Part shown: positions 35,071 to 47,400 of the stretch, in pieces | Layout of the letters: every line of letters begins with the position of its first letter | Numbering within the stretch: position 1 is the stretch's first letter | Assembly: GCA_017434025.1 (NCBI GenBank) | Contig: JAFRGC010000052.1 | Location: forward strand, 1 to 57,217 | Length of the DNA: 57,217 nt | Source: Mogibacterium sp. | GTDB taxonomy: Bacteria; Bacillota; Clostridia; Peptostreptococcales; Anaerovoracaceae | Direction: 5' to 3' | Made by a program: the position numbers and the translations under genes | The notes under the pieces: generated by a model | The model's input: the letters and a program-made list of their open reading frames with translations, nothing else | Told to the model about the DNA's origin: nothing | The model's database searches: none

Positions 35071-37353
35071 TTAAGCTTCCGCAGGCCAGGCCGCAAGTTT
35101 CTTCCTGTTCAGGAGTCCCACGCGGTCAGCCTGAAGTATTAGATCCATCTGCAGCATCATTTGATTTGCTGCAGACGCGAACAAATTGAATAATATATCG
35201 AATATCATCGCAGCTATTACATATTCCTTACCGATGCCGAGCTGTCCGATGATGACAACGTACGACAGCAGATTGATGCCCGGTATAGGCGGTGCTGCGA
35301 CGAGAAGTATCAATGAGAAAATGATCGCTGTGAGCATCCACACAGGCGTTATCACGATATTGCTCCTTACCGCCGCGTAGAGGATAAACGATATCATGCC
35401 GATGATGCTGGCAGGCATGTAAAGTATAAGGCCAAGAGACAGCACGCGCTGCGTGAAGATCTTCTGTATTCCCAGATCCTTCCGGCAGCAATTCTCAGCA
35501 AGCGCGTAAGAATCCGCTACCATACCTGTCCTCAGCGTGAGCAGGAAGGACGGCCAGAGTTTCCTGAGCAGGAGCCCCGGGCTGACCTGCATTTTGCGGC
35601 TCACATAGAGCAAGTTGACTGCTATACATATGATCGAGATCACAAGAGCGAATGGCAGTATGATCAACAATCCCAGCAGAAGACCTGCATTGTGCTCCAG
35701 CATCAGCTGTGCTGTAAGGAATATCGTGAACAGCGGCATCAGTTCCGCGATCCACTGCGCCAGCTGTGTGCTTATCATGTTGAGCTGATGGATCAGCGAA
35801 GCGATCCCGCTCGCAGGCTGGCCGACAGCCATGATGGCATAAGCGATCACCATGCCAAGCATGATCAGCTGTGCAGAGTTGAAATCTATGAACGGATCCA
35901 AGAGGTTAGCAGGTATTATGCTGAACAGCTTCCTGAGCAGATCCGCCACAAGATTCCTGTCGAAATTATCTGAATTGAAGGCATGCCCCTGCATCAGCAC
36001 CGCTGCAGCCAGTGTGACCAGTCCGACCAGCAAACTGATCCCGAAATACCTGCCTGTGATCAGACCTGCATTTCCACCCTGTTCAGAAACATCTCTTGTG
36101 TCGAGCATCGTCGACATCACGATAATGAGCATCGCCGGTGCCGCCATACTGTACAGCATGTTGTTCCACAGGTCGTATATCGGTACCAGCAGGTTCTCCG
36201 CAACGAACAGCCCGTCTGCAGGAGACAGCGCGATCAGTGCGACGTTTCCGACAATGATACCGAACAGTATCGCGATCAGTACCGTTACAACAGGGTTGAT
36301 GTGCATCCTGCCGAGTCCGATCTTAATGGTATTGTTCCCATGCGTATAGCTGTATGTAGGGCTGATTCCTGCCGAAGCAAGCAGTCCGCTGCTCCAGTCA
36401 TCGCGTGTCGCGCCTGTCTTGCTGAATGGGTTGAAGGCCTCACCCTCATGATCTATCCTGATGGTCGGTTTCCCGAATTTGACACCTGCGATCACCCGGA
36501 CCATGCTCAGCTCGCCGAAGTGTTCCCATATATTGATCAGTGCTTCTTCGATCGTAAATCTGATCCTGATGCGGTTCTGCCGTTCCGTGCTGACCTTCTC
36601 AAGGAACGTCTCTATCTCTTCGGAGATGCTCTCGATGCTCTCTGCTGTCAGGATGAAGCTCTTCCTGATCGACATCCCGGCAATCGCATCTTTCACGAAT
36701 ACGCCAAGGATCAGCAGGAGAGCGATCGAATTCGCTAAGTTAGATAATGATATTCCGTAGAATAATAGCTGCGAGACCGATCCCAATGCCGGCAGCAGCC
36801 AGAGGCACAGGAAAGAGATATACTCATTTCTATTGAAAGTGCTGCGTTCTCTGACAGTCCTTACGATCAGCAATGCGATCGCCGCAACTGCCAGCAGCAC
36901 AATGAGTACAAATCCTCCCTTCCTGTGATAAACGTTTCCTTCGTCAAACCCGTAGAGGAATCCGAACAGTCTCGAAACCACGAGCAGCAGGATGCCTGCG
37001 GCACACATCCCGTACACGATGTTGCGGAGACGCTTGTCTTCTCCCCCTCCTCTTTCCTCAAGAACGGTATCCAGCAGCATACAGCCTGCCGCGAGCAGCA
37101 CAAACATGCCTGCGAATACCACGAAGTTGCTGAGCCTCACCATGATATATCCAGCGCGAGATACATCGCCGTGATAGAAATACGCCAGAGAATCGGCGAT
37201 ATTTATCACGGCGTTGATCAGCAGCCCTGCTGTTATCACGCGTCTGATCCTGTGCAGCACAACATCATACCGCTGTATGTAAATTGCCGCCAGCACGCAG
37301 AACAGCGCGAAGCCTGATTCAAGAAGAATATGAGTGAAGGTTACAAGATCCAT
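35071..37353 (-). CDS. 7TM-HATPase-SLC1 fusion membrane protein
   Basis: 760 residues in three parts. About 1-225 has seven predicted membrane helices, like a 7TM sensor input. About 235-348 is a GHKL/HATPase domain of the RsbW/HATPase_c_2 type: N-box FTIEEALINIWEHFGE, G1-like IDHEGEAFNPF (301-310), and the closing THGNNTIKIGLG. About 350-745 is an SLC1/Na-dicarboxylate symporter-like domain (MHINPVVTVLIAILFGIIVGN; AAPAMLIIVMSTMLD; PPIPGINLLSYVV as hairpin 2; FDILFNLFASAANQ as TM8). The canonical Ser-rich hairpin 1 reads TGMVADSYALAEN and the TM7 NMDGT motif is replaced (LYMPASI), so ion and substrate binding must differ. Function is unknown: a sensor using the carrier fold, or a transporter gated by the HATPase. 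It lies 7 nt after the HAD gene and 11 nt before prfB. Confidence 0.85.
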   Translation of the reverse strand: MDLVTFTHILLESGFALFCVLAAIYIQRYDVVLHRIRRVITAGLLINAVINIADSLAYFYHGDVSRAGYIMVRLSNFVVFAGMFVLLAAGCMLLDTVLEERGGGEDKRLRNIVYGMCAAGILLLVVSRLFGFLYGFDEGNVYHRKGGFVLIVLLAVAAIALLIVRTVRERSTFNRNEYISFLCLWLLPALGSVSQLLFYGISLSNLANSIALLLILGVFVKDAIAGMSIRKSFILTAESIESISEEIETFLEKVSTERQNRIRIRFTIEEALINIWEHFGELSMVRVIAGVKFGKPTIRIDHEGEAFNPFSKTGATRDDWSSGLLASAGISPTYSYTHGNNTIKIGLGRMHINPVVTVLIAILFGIIVGNVALIALSPADGLFVAENLLVPIYDLWNNMLYSMAAPAMLIIVMSTMLDTRDVSEQGGNAGLITGRYFGISLLVGLVTLAAAVLMQGHAFNSDNFDRNLVADLLRKLFSIIPANLLDPFIDFNSAQLIMLGMVIAYAIMAVGQPASGIASLIHQLNMISTQLAQWIAELMPLFTIFLTAQLMLEHNAGLLLGLLIILPFALVISIICIAVNLLYVSRKMQVSPGLLLRKLWPSFLLTLRTGMVADSYALAENCCRKDLGIQKIFTQRVLSLGLILYMPASIIGMISFILYAAVRSNIVITPVWMLTAIIFSLILLVAAPPIPGINLLSYVVIIGQLGIGKEYVIAAMIFDILFNLFASAANQMMLQMDLILQADRVGLLNRKKLAAWPAEA

Positions 37354-37360
37354 GGAAGCC

Positions 37361-38032
37361 TCATATCAGTTCCAGCAGCTGCCCGGGCGTATCGATCCTG
37401 TAGGTCGGTACAAAGCCCGATGCAGCCATATCTTCTTCATCTATATAATGACTGTAGTCCACGATCACACTGTCCACATGCGCGTTGTTGGCGCAGCCTA
37501 CGTCATACTTGGTGTCGCCTACCATGACCGACTGCTCAAGTATCTCTTCAGTCAGCTCATCCTGCGCGAGGCCGGTGAGTTTGGACAGTACGGCTGTGAT
37601 CGACTCAGGGTGCGGCTTATGCTTCGTCACGTCGTTCATCGTAACGACCTCATCGACCGCGTTCTCGAGTCCGAACTGCTTCATGTAATTCCAGAAGCTG
37701 TACGCCGTCCTCGAAGTCGCGACCCCAATCTTACAGCCGCGCGCTCTGAGCTCAGTCAGCAGTTCCCTGATCCCGTCAAAGACATGGACCTGCCCCTGCT
37801 GGTTCGCGTCCTGATAGGCACGGTAATAATCTACGACCTCCTGCACCGGCGCATCCGGGATCTTCTGCCCGATCGTATGCACCAGTATCTCGCCGAAAGT
37901 CGCCTCGATCTCACGCCGCGGCACCCTGTGTCCGAGGTAGTGCTCGAACGCAGCCTGCCATGATTCGACGATGATATCGTTGGTGTTGCACAGAGTGCCG
38001 TCAAAATCAAAAATAATATATTTCTTACTCAC
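37361..38032 (-). CDS. HAD-family hydrolase, phosphoglycolate phosphatase-like
   Basis: 223 residues. Motif I FDFDGTLCNT holds the nucleophile Asp, motif II VATSRTA, motif III Lys in TKHKPHPES and motif IV MVGDTKYDV. The helical cap between about 15 and 90 is the C1 type of PGP/beta-PGM enzymes. Substrate cannot be told. It directly precedes the 7TM-HATPase-SLC1 gene (7-nt gap), so the two may be functionally linked. Confidence 0.92.
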   Translation of the reverse strand: MSKKYIIFDFDGTLCNTNDIIVESWQAAFEHYLGHRVPRREIEATFGEILVHTIGQKIPDAPVQEVVDYYRAYQDANQQGQVHVFDGIRELLTELRARGCKIGVATSRTAYSFWNYMKQFGLENAVDEVVTMNDVTKHKPHPESITAVLSKLTGLAQDELTEEILEQSVMVGDTKYDVGCANNAHVDSVIVDYSHYIDEEDMAASGFVPTYRIDTPGQLLELI

Positions 38033-38072
38033 AATTCAAATCCTTAGATAAGCTGACGGAGCATTGCGGAGT

Positions 38073-40043
38073 CTACCATCCTCCTCCGCCGCCGCCTCCA
38101 GAGCCGCCGCCGCTGAAACCGCCGCCACTGAAGCCGCCACCGCCGCTCCAGCTGCTGCCGCCGCCGCTCCAGCCGCCACCGCTGCTGCCACCACTCCAGC
38201 CGCCGCCGGAAGGTGCCTGCGGAATCGAGATGTGGTTGCTGACGCTCGAAGAACAGTCGCTCATCATTCTGCCCATCATGTACGCATCGAAGCGGTCGAA
38301 TCTGTCAAAGCTGTTGCCGTACCAGCGAGGTTTCACGATCGGAATATCCTCGAAATTCTTGATCCATTTGTCGGAAAGGCCGAATACATACGCGTACGGT
38401 GTGATGTGGTAGAAGTATTCAGGATCTTCCTCGACAAGCGCTTTGAGTTTGTCGAGCTCAGCTGTCCTGATGAAATCCTTGAACCCAAGGATCCTTCCGA
38501 GCAGTCTGGTGTATTCTCTCCTTCTCGCGATAGAAACGATCGCGAAGAAGATGCATATGAGTGTGCTGATGATCAGCGCAGCAGATATGATCGATGCTTT
38601 CGTATCGCTGATGTTGCTCACCGTGTCTGACAGGAGCGGCAGTATGCTTACACCTGCCGTGAACAGCCAGATCGCCAGCAGAGTCAGAAGTACAGTTTTG
38701 GTCTTCTTGTTGCTGCGAACATTGTCATAGACAGAACACATGATCCCTGTCGTGACCAGTATATGGACGGATGACCATCCCATCTCGAAGATACCCATCT
38801 GGTCCCCGCTTGCAGCTGCCCAGGTGACGAACGCTACAGACGGAATAATCGCCGCAATTGCGCAGGCTGATCTTGCCATCTGAGATTCCGGTGTGACCAG
38901 AGATTTCTTTCCCTGGAACATATTGCTCAGCTGGTCTCTTGCGCTGTCGTATTTGCGTCCGAATGAAGTACCGAGTTTGTTGCTCTCTACCTTAGTCTTG
39001 CCGTTTGCGAAGAGCCCCTTGTACAGCGTGCGGATATACTGAGGCACTTCAGTGCCAGGCTCCTCCACTGCGTAGAAGATAAAGTTGCTCTTGCTCTTCT
39101 GGTCGATCGTGATATAGCCCTTGTCAGCGAGATATACGATATTCGCTACGAGATCCTTCCTGTCGACGGATCCGTCGATGATGTATCCGATCTCGCCAGG
39201 TGTCAGGTCGTCCGGCGGGTAGAATTCCACGGTCCTTACCAAACGCTCATCTCTGCCGAACGCCAGCCAGATGAAGAATGCTCCGACCGGTCCGAGCAGC
39301 AGCATGAACCATGTCCAGAGTGTGAATTTACCGTACTCTTTCGCTCCTACCCAGTATCCTTCCGGAAGAGGCAGCGCGATCGTAATACCATGATAAACCG
39401 GAAGATCGGTCGCTGTTATCGTGATCGTTCTGCCGTCATCTGATGTGGTGAGAACTGCGCCGTCCTCGTTGCCTTCGGTACCGTATGTGCCGGAGTACAC
39501 CTCTACTTTGCTTAGATCAGCTGCCTTAGGCAGTGTGACCGTAGCCCTGACATTGCCGATGTCAGTTTCCCATCCTGTCGGGATGAGGTTGAGCAGCAGC
39601 ATGTCCATGGTGTCGTTCTCGTCATCATACATGGTGATCTTGTAGCGGATGTCGTACTCATTGAGACCAACGAGTGTGTAGCTGCCGCTGCCGATCTTGA
39701 TGACCATATTGCCGTTCTGGCGGTAAGTCTCATAATTGTAGCCCGGTACGCGGATGTCAGTGATCTCGCTGCCGTTGATCGGTATATATCTGTATATACC
39801 GTGATGAGGCGTCACGTAGTTGATATCCAGAGTCTCGTTGATGGTATAAGAGTTGTCCTCAGCAACCTGAACATCAACGGTGTACTCAGGAGTCTCCATC
39901 GTGTTGTCCGCGGCGTATGCCTCGTTCAATGCTGCAGGCCCGGCGAAAAACAGCAGAGCTGCAGCCGCTATCACAGCTGCTCCTCTCGCTGCCAGCGAGC
40001 GCCCTTGCCTGCGCCGCCCGATTGTTCTGATCAAATCGTTCAT
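38073..40043 (-). CDS. DUF2207 membrane protein with glycine-rich tail
   Basis: 656 residues. Start ATG at 40043 follows AGGAGAGG; an ORF extension of 11 codons has no site. A signal peptide (about 16-44, ending near AYA) leads to the extracellular beta-rich DUF2207 domain (EYTVDVQVAEDNSYTINETLDINY in part, GIYRYIPI). A helix at about 255-275 and further helices near 400-510 enclose a cytosolic domain. The C-terminus is a Gly/Ser/Trp-rich repeat (GGGWSGGSS type) of about 45 residues. DUF2207 proteins are widespread, often beside LemA as here, with unknown function in the envelope. Confidence 0.9.
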   Translation of the reverse strand: MNDLIRTIGRRRQGRSLAARGAAVIAAAALLFFAGPAALNEAYAADNTMETPEYTVDVQVAEDNSYTINETLDINYVTPHHGIYRYIPINGSEITDIRVPGYNYETYRQNGNMVIKIGSGSYTLVGLNEYDIRYKITMYDDENDTMDMLLLNLIPTGWETDIGNVRATVTLPKAADLSKVEVYSGTYGTEGNEDGAVLTTSDDGRTITITATDLPVYHGITIALPLPEGYWVGAKEYGKFTLWTWFMLLLGPVGAFFIWLAFGRDERLVRTVEFYPPDDLTPGEIGYIIDGSVDRKDLVANIVYLADKGYITIDQKSKSNFIFYAVEEPGTEVPQYIRTLYKGLFANGKTKVESNKLGTSFGRKYDSARDQLSNMFQGKKSLVTPESQMARSACAIAAIIPSVAFVTWAAASGDQMGIFEMGWSSVHILVTTGIMCSVYDNVRSNKKTKTVLLTLLAIWLFTAGVSILPLLSDTVSNISDTKASIISAALIISTLICIFFAIVSIARRREYTRLLGRILGFKDFIRTAELDKLKALVEEDPEYFYHITPYAYVFGLSDKWIKNFEDIPIVKPRWYGNSFDRFDRFDAYMMGRMMSDCSSSVSNHISIPQAPSGGGWSGGSSGGGWSGGGSSWSGGGGFSGGGFSGGGSGGGGGGGW

Positions 40044-40053
40044 GGTTCCTCTC

Positions 40054-40332
40054 CTAGAGCCCTTCGTTGAAATCATCTGTATGCATCTTAGGGAAATTGA
40101 ACATGTCGGCGATAATGCTGGTCGGAAATCTCTCGACCAGATTGTTGTAGTCTCTGAGGACTGCTGTCAGGTACTTCTTCGCGTTGTCGATGTCGCGGTC
40201 ATCACCGGTTTCTTCATACTTGGCGAGTTCCTGCTCAGCAACCTCGATCCTGTTCTTCGCCTTATTCAGGGAGTTGTAGCTGACGATGACGAATATCGCC
40301 AGGATCAGCAATATCACGATCACAAGAGCCAT
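40054..40332 (-). CDS. Short LemA-like protein
   Basis: 92 residues. ATG at 40332 is 5 nt after AAAGGTGG. One N-terminal membrane helix (about 1-20) is followed by YNSLNKAKNRIEVAEQEL and AKKYLTAVLRDYNNLVERFPTSIIADMF, which match the first and last helices of LemA. The central helices are missing, as LemA is usually about 180 residues. It is complete as an ORF and next to DUF2207, LemA's normal neighbour, so a functional mini-LemA is more likely than a pseudogene. Confidence 0.8.
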   Translation of the reverse strand: MALVIVILLILAIFVIVSYNSLNKAKNRIEVAEQELAKYEETGDDRDIDNAKKYLTAVLRDYNNLVERFPTSIIADMFNFPKMHTDDFNEGL

Positions 40333-40373
40333 AATTACCACCTTTCATTATCTATACAGTAACTGTTATTTAT

Positions 40374-43133
<2,760 letters not shown>

Positions 43134-43151
43134 TTCTGTGCTGTATCCTCC

Positions 43152-44411
43152 TTAATCGTCTTCTTCCGGTCTGTCTTCGACACGGATCCTCGTCATGAGT
43201 GCACGCCTTGCGTCAGCCTTGGTGACTCTGACGTGGAATAATTTGTGCTTGGATTGATAATCGAACGTATCTCCCTCGCGCGGGAGTCTGTCGAGTTCGA
43301 TCATGACCCAGCCGTTGACTGTGGTCGCGTCTGCCTCGATCTCTTCGTCGAACAGTTCGAAGAAATCCTCCAGGTTCGCTCCGCCGGCTACCAGATAGGT
43401 GTCTATGCCGGCAGGTCTGACATCCTTCGTGACGACCGTATCGTGCTCGTCATAGATGTCACCGACGATCTCTTCGATTATATCTTCAAGAGTAACAAGT
43501 CCTGTCGTGCCGCCGTACTCGTCTACGACGATCGCGATATGTGTCTTCTTGGCCTGCATCTTCTTGAGCAGGACTGCCGCCTTGAGCGTCTCGGCAACAT
43601 ATGCGACAGGCTTGATCACCTTCTCGGTGTCTCTTATAGTCTTGACGTTGTTATTGAAAAAGTCTTTCAGATTGATGACTCCGATGATATTGTCCAGATC
43701 ATCTTCGTAGACCGGCAGTCTGGACAGTCCGGACTCGCGGAAGACCTTCTTGATCTCTGCGACCGGTGTGCCTTTCTCGATCGCGATGATATCGACTCTC
43801 GGAGTCAGTATGTCGATCGCCTCGACATCGTTGAACTCGATCGCGTTGGCGATCAGTTCGCTCTGTTCTTCTCCGATCGCGCCGCCGGCTTCTGCTTCCT
43901 CGACGATCGTAAGCAGCTCGTCTTCCGAGAATTCCGGCGCTTCATTCGCGCCAATCATCTTCTTGATCAGGACTTTGAGTCCCATGAAGATAAATGTCAG
44001 CGGAGTCAATATGATGATGAGTCCCTTGACGAACGGTGCGAGGAAAAGCGAAACCTCTTCCGCGTATTCTCTCGCAATGATCTTAGGAGAGATCTCTCCC
44101 AGGACCAGGACCAGGATCGTGACCATCACAGTCGCGATAGTCGGACCGACTTTCGCTCCCCATGTCGTGATACCGTAGACTGTCGCTACCGTGGTCATCA
44201 CGATATTGGAGATCGTGTTTCCGACGAGTATGGTCGTGATGAGCTTGTCAAAATTCTCAGTCAGCTCCAGCACGATCGCCGCCCGCCGGTTGTCATCCGC
44301 CGCAAGATTCTTCATCTTGATCTTGTTGACGGACGAGAACGCGGTCTCTGTGCCCGAGAAGAAAGTCGAGCACAGGACCAGCGCGATGATTGCTATCAGA
44401 TAGCCATTCAT
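43152..44411 (-). CDS. CNNM/CorC-type (hemolysin C family) transporter
   Basis: 419 residues. Four-helix CNNM (DUF21) membrane domain (about 1-190) with the family segment FSGTETAFSSVNKIKMKNLA and VLVLGEISPKIIAREYAE. A CBS pair (about 210-335; TPRVDIIAIEKGTPVAEIKKVFRESGLSRLPVYEDDLDNIIG in part, VDEYGGTTGLVTLEDIIEEIVGDI in part) and a C-terminal CorC_HlyC domain follow. Relatives export or sense magnesium/sodium. It lies between the giant repeat protein and secA. Confidence 0.93.
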   Translation of the reverse strand: MNGYLIAIIALVLCSTFFSGTETAFSSVNKIKMKNLAADDNRRAAIVLELTENFDKLITTILVGNTISNIVMTTVATVYGITTWGAKVGPTIATVMVTILVLVLGEISPKIIAREYAEEVSLFLAPFVKGLIIILTPLTFIFMGLKVLIKKMIGANEAPEFSEDELLTIVEEAEAGGAIGEEQSELIANAIEFNDVEAIDILTPRVDIIAIEKGTPVAEIKKVFRESGLSRLPVYEDDLDNIIGVINLKDFFNNNVKTIRDTEKVIKPVAYVAETLKAAVLLKKMQAKKTHIAIVVDEYGGTTGLVTLEDIIEEIVGDIYDEHDTVVTKDVRPAGIDTYLVAGGANLEDFFELFDEEIEADATTVNGWVMIELDRLPREGDTFDYQSKHKLFHVRVTKADARRALMTRIRVEDRPEEDD

Positions 44412-44444
44412 ATTTCTCTGTTATTCCCTCTTGTTAATAATTCT

Positions 44445-47400
44445 CTAGTCGCGATTCCTCGGAATGATCTCCCACTCGATCGTGGTGTCGATGTCCGGCG
44501 CGTTGTAGTTCTCGGTGTCATAGGTCAGATACGCTTTGGCAGTGTAAGTGCCTACCGCGGAAGCCTTGTTGTCCCTGTATCTGACATCTATCGACTTCGG
44601 CAAATTCCTGAGCACGATGCTCTTCTCGTAAGCGTCATAACGGAACGGCTTGTCGTAGCTCCAGTGTACGTGCTCGGTATCGTAGTTCGCCTTCTCGATC
44701 TTCCACTTGAGATCTTCGATATCGTCGACTTCGCAGTTCTTGGCATCGTAGGTAAGTCTTGCTCTCGCGGTGTACTCACCTGCGTTGATCTTGACGTTGT
44801 CGATGTAGACTACTTCGACCTCTTTCGGCACTCCGACGAGCTTGACTTCCTTAGGTCTCTCATCGTATACGAACAGAGTGCTGCCATCGTAGTTCCATGC
44901 CATATCGTCAGTGTCGATCTTCTTCTTGAGGATCCTCCACTTCTGAACAGGCATATCTGGGATCTCATAGTTGTCTCTGTCTGCGAATTCGAGCGTTACT
45001 TCAGCAGTATAGCTGCCTGCATCCGTCGCTTTGTTGCCTGTATATGCCGCAGCAGTGACTCCTTCAGGGAGTCCTACTACCTCGACCGACTTCTCCTCGC
45101 CGTCGTATACGAAGTCACTCTCGTAGTTCCATCTCGCCTGCGACATGTCGTATTCTGCCTTCTCGATCTGCCACCAGCATCCCGGGATCGGTGCCGGATC
45201 CTCGTAGTTGAGAGGATCTGCCGCTTCGAGGGAAGCGATCGCCTGATACTCGCCGGCATCGGATGCCGCATTGTTGATGTATGTCACCTTGACGTTTTCA
45301 GGTACGTTGGTGAGTTCGACGCGTTTCTCCTGACCGTCGTAGTGGAACGCGCCTTCGTAGTCCCATTTTGCGTCAGACGCATCTGTCTTGGCCTTGAGGA
45401 TCTCCCACCTGAACTCAGGAACGGTGTACTCTCTGAAGTTCCTGTCATTCGGGTTGATCAGCTTAGCTTTCGCAAAGTAGACGCCAGCTTCTGTAGCAAC
45501 GTTGTTCTCGTACACTACATCGAATCCTTCCGGAACTCCTTCGAGTCTCATCTCGACCTGCTTGCCGCGGATCCTGTCGAGGAATCCCTGCGGAACGACT
45601 CTCTCTGCGAAGGCTATGCTCTTCGGTGTGCCGTCATAGACGAACGGCTCAGTGTAGTTCCACCTGATGCCTTCTGCATTAGCCGGCGCTTCAGCCATGT
45701 CGATCTTCCAGCTGCAGCCGCCGAACTCAGGTTTCTCGTAGTTCCTCTCATCGTACTCGAATGTTACAGATGCTTCGTATTCGCCGGAATCCGTCGCGGT
45801 ATTGCCGCTGTAGACCGGTCTTACGCCTTCCGGAAGTCCGGTGAGTCCGATCGTGACCGGGCTGCCATTGTAGACAAAACTGTCTGTGTAGTCCCACTTG
45901 ACTCCCGACATGTCGTAGGAAGTCCTGGAGATCGACCACTCCTGTGAAGGCGCGAACGGTTTGTTGCGGTTGTGCTCGTCATATTCGAGCTCTGCGCTTG
46001 CGGTGTATTCTCCGGCGTCGGTTGCCCTGTTGTTCGAGTATACCGGTACGACACCTTCCGGCAGACCTTCGAGAGAAATGCCCTTCTCTGTGCCGTCGTA
46101 TACATACTCGAGATCTCCGACCCATCTGATATCTGACAGATCATAGTCGGACTTGAGGATCTCCCATTCACAGTCGCCTATGACCGGAATGTTGTAATTG
46201 CCGCTGTTCGCCGGGACCAGCTCTGCGTGAGCTGTGTACTTGCCTGCGTCTGCTGCAGTATTGCCTGTATATGTGGCGGTCAGGTAATCAGGGAGTCCCG
46301 CGAGTTCTACGGTCTTGTTCTCTCCATCATAACTGAATGCCTGTGAGTAATCCCATCTCACTCTTCTGATGTCTGCGTCAGCTTTCCTGATTACCCAGTC
46401 GCAGCTCATCTCTTCCGGAACGTTGAAGTTGACCGTATCCGTGATGAATCTTGCGACAGCTGTGTAGGAACCTGCATCGGTAGCAGCGTTGTTCTCGTAT
46501 TCAACACTGACATTTGCCGGGAGTCCTGTGACTTCGACCTTCTTAGGCGTTCCGTCATATGTGAACTCGTTCGTGTAGTCCCATCTGACATCCTTCATGT
46601 CGCAGTCAGCCTTGCCGATGCTCCATGGGAACTTCACGGTCTCAGGAGCTCTGAAGTTTGTATCGGTAGATCTGAATACTGCTGTTGCCAGATAGTCTCC
46701 TGCCTGGATGCCGGAGTTGCCTTCGTACTCGACCTGTACGGTCTCAGGCAGCTGTCTGAGCTCGATGCTCTTGCGCTCTCCGTCATAGACCAGTTTGCCC
46801 GGTTCATAGTCCCACTCGGTCACAGAGAGATCATAGTCTGCAGGAATGATCTCCCAGTCGCAGTCGCTGACTGCCGGTGTATTGTAGTTGGCAGGATCGG
46901 AAACAGTGAGCACTGCTTTGGCGGTGTATTTGCCGACATCAGTTGCTTCATTGCCGGTATATGCTGCTGTCACTCCATTAGGAAGCTGATCGAGCATGAC
47001 ATTCTGCGGTCTGCCGTTGAATGTCTTCGCGCCGACGCAGTCCCATCTGACAGGAGCCATCTCATAGTCGGCTTTGACGATCTGCCAGTTGCAGTTTGCG
47101 ATCGAAGGTTTGTTATAGTTCTCTTCATCGAACGGAATGAGGTCCGCGACAGCCTCGTATGAGCCCGTTACAGCAGCCGCATTGCCCGAATAGACTGCTC
47201 TGACTCCGTCAGGGAGTCCTCTCAGTACGACTTCGTGCATCCTGCCGTTGTATGTGAACTCTCCGTTGTAATTCCATTGGACTGAAGACATGTCGTAGTC
47301 AGCCTTGCGGATGGTCCATTCACAATCCTCTACCTCAGGGACTTTATAGTTGCGGCTGTCCGCGACCTTGAAGGTTACCGATGCGGTGTAAGTGCCGGCA

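Noticed and set aside
43245-45947. 900-codon plus-strand ORF
   Set aside because: It lies opposite the giant repeat gene and the CorC-type gene, which have clear domains; its length is a product of their codon use.
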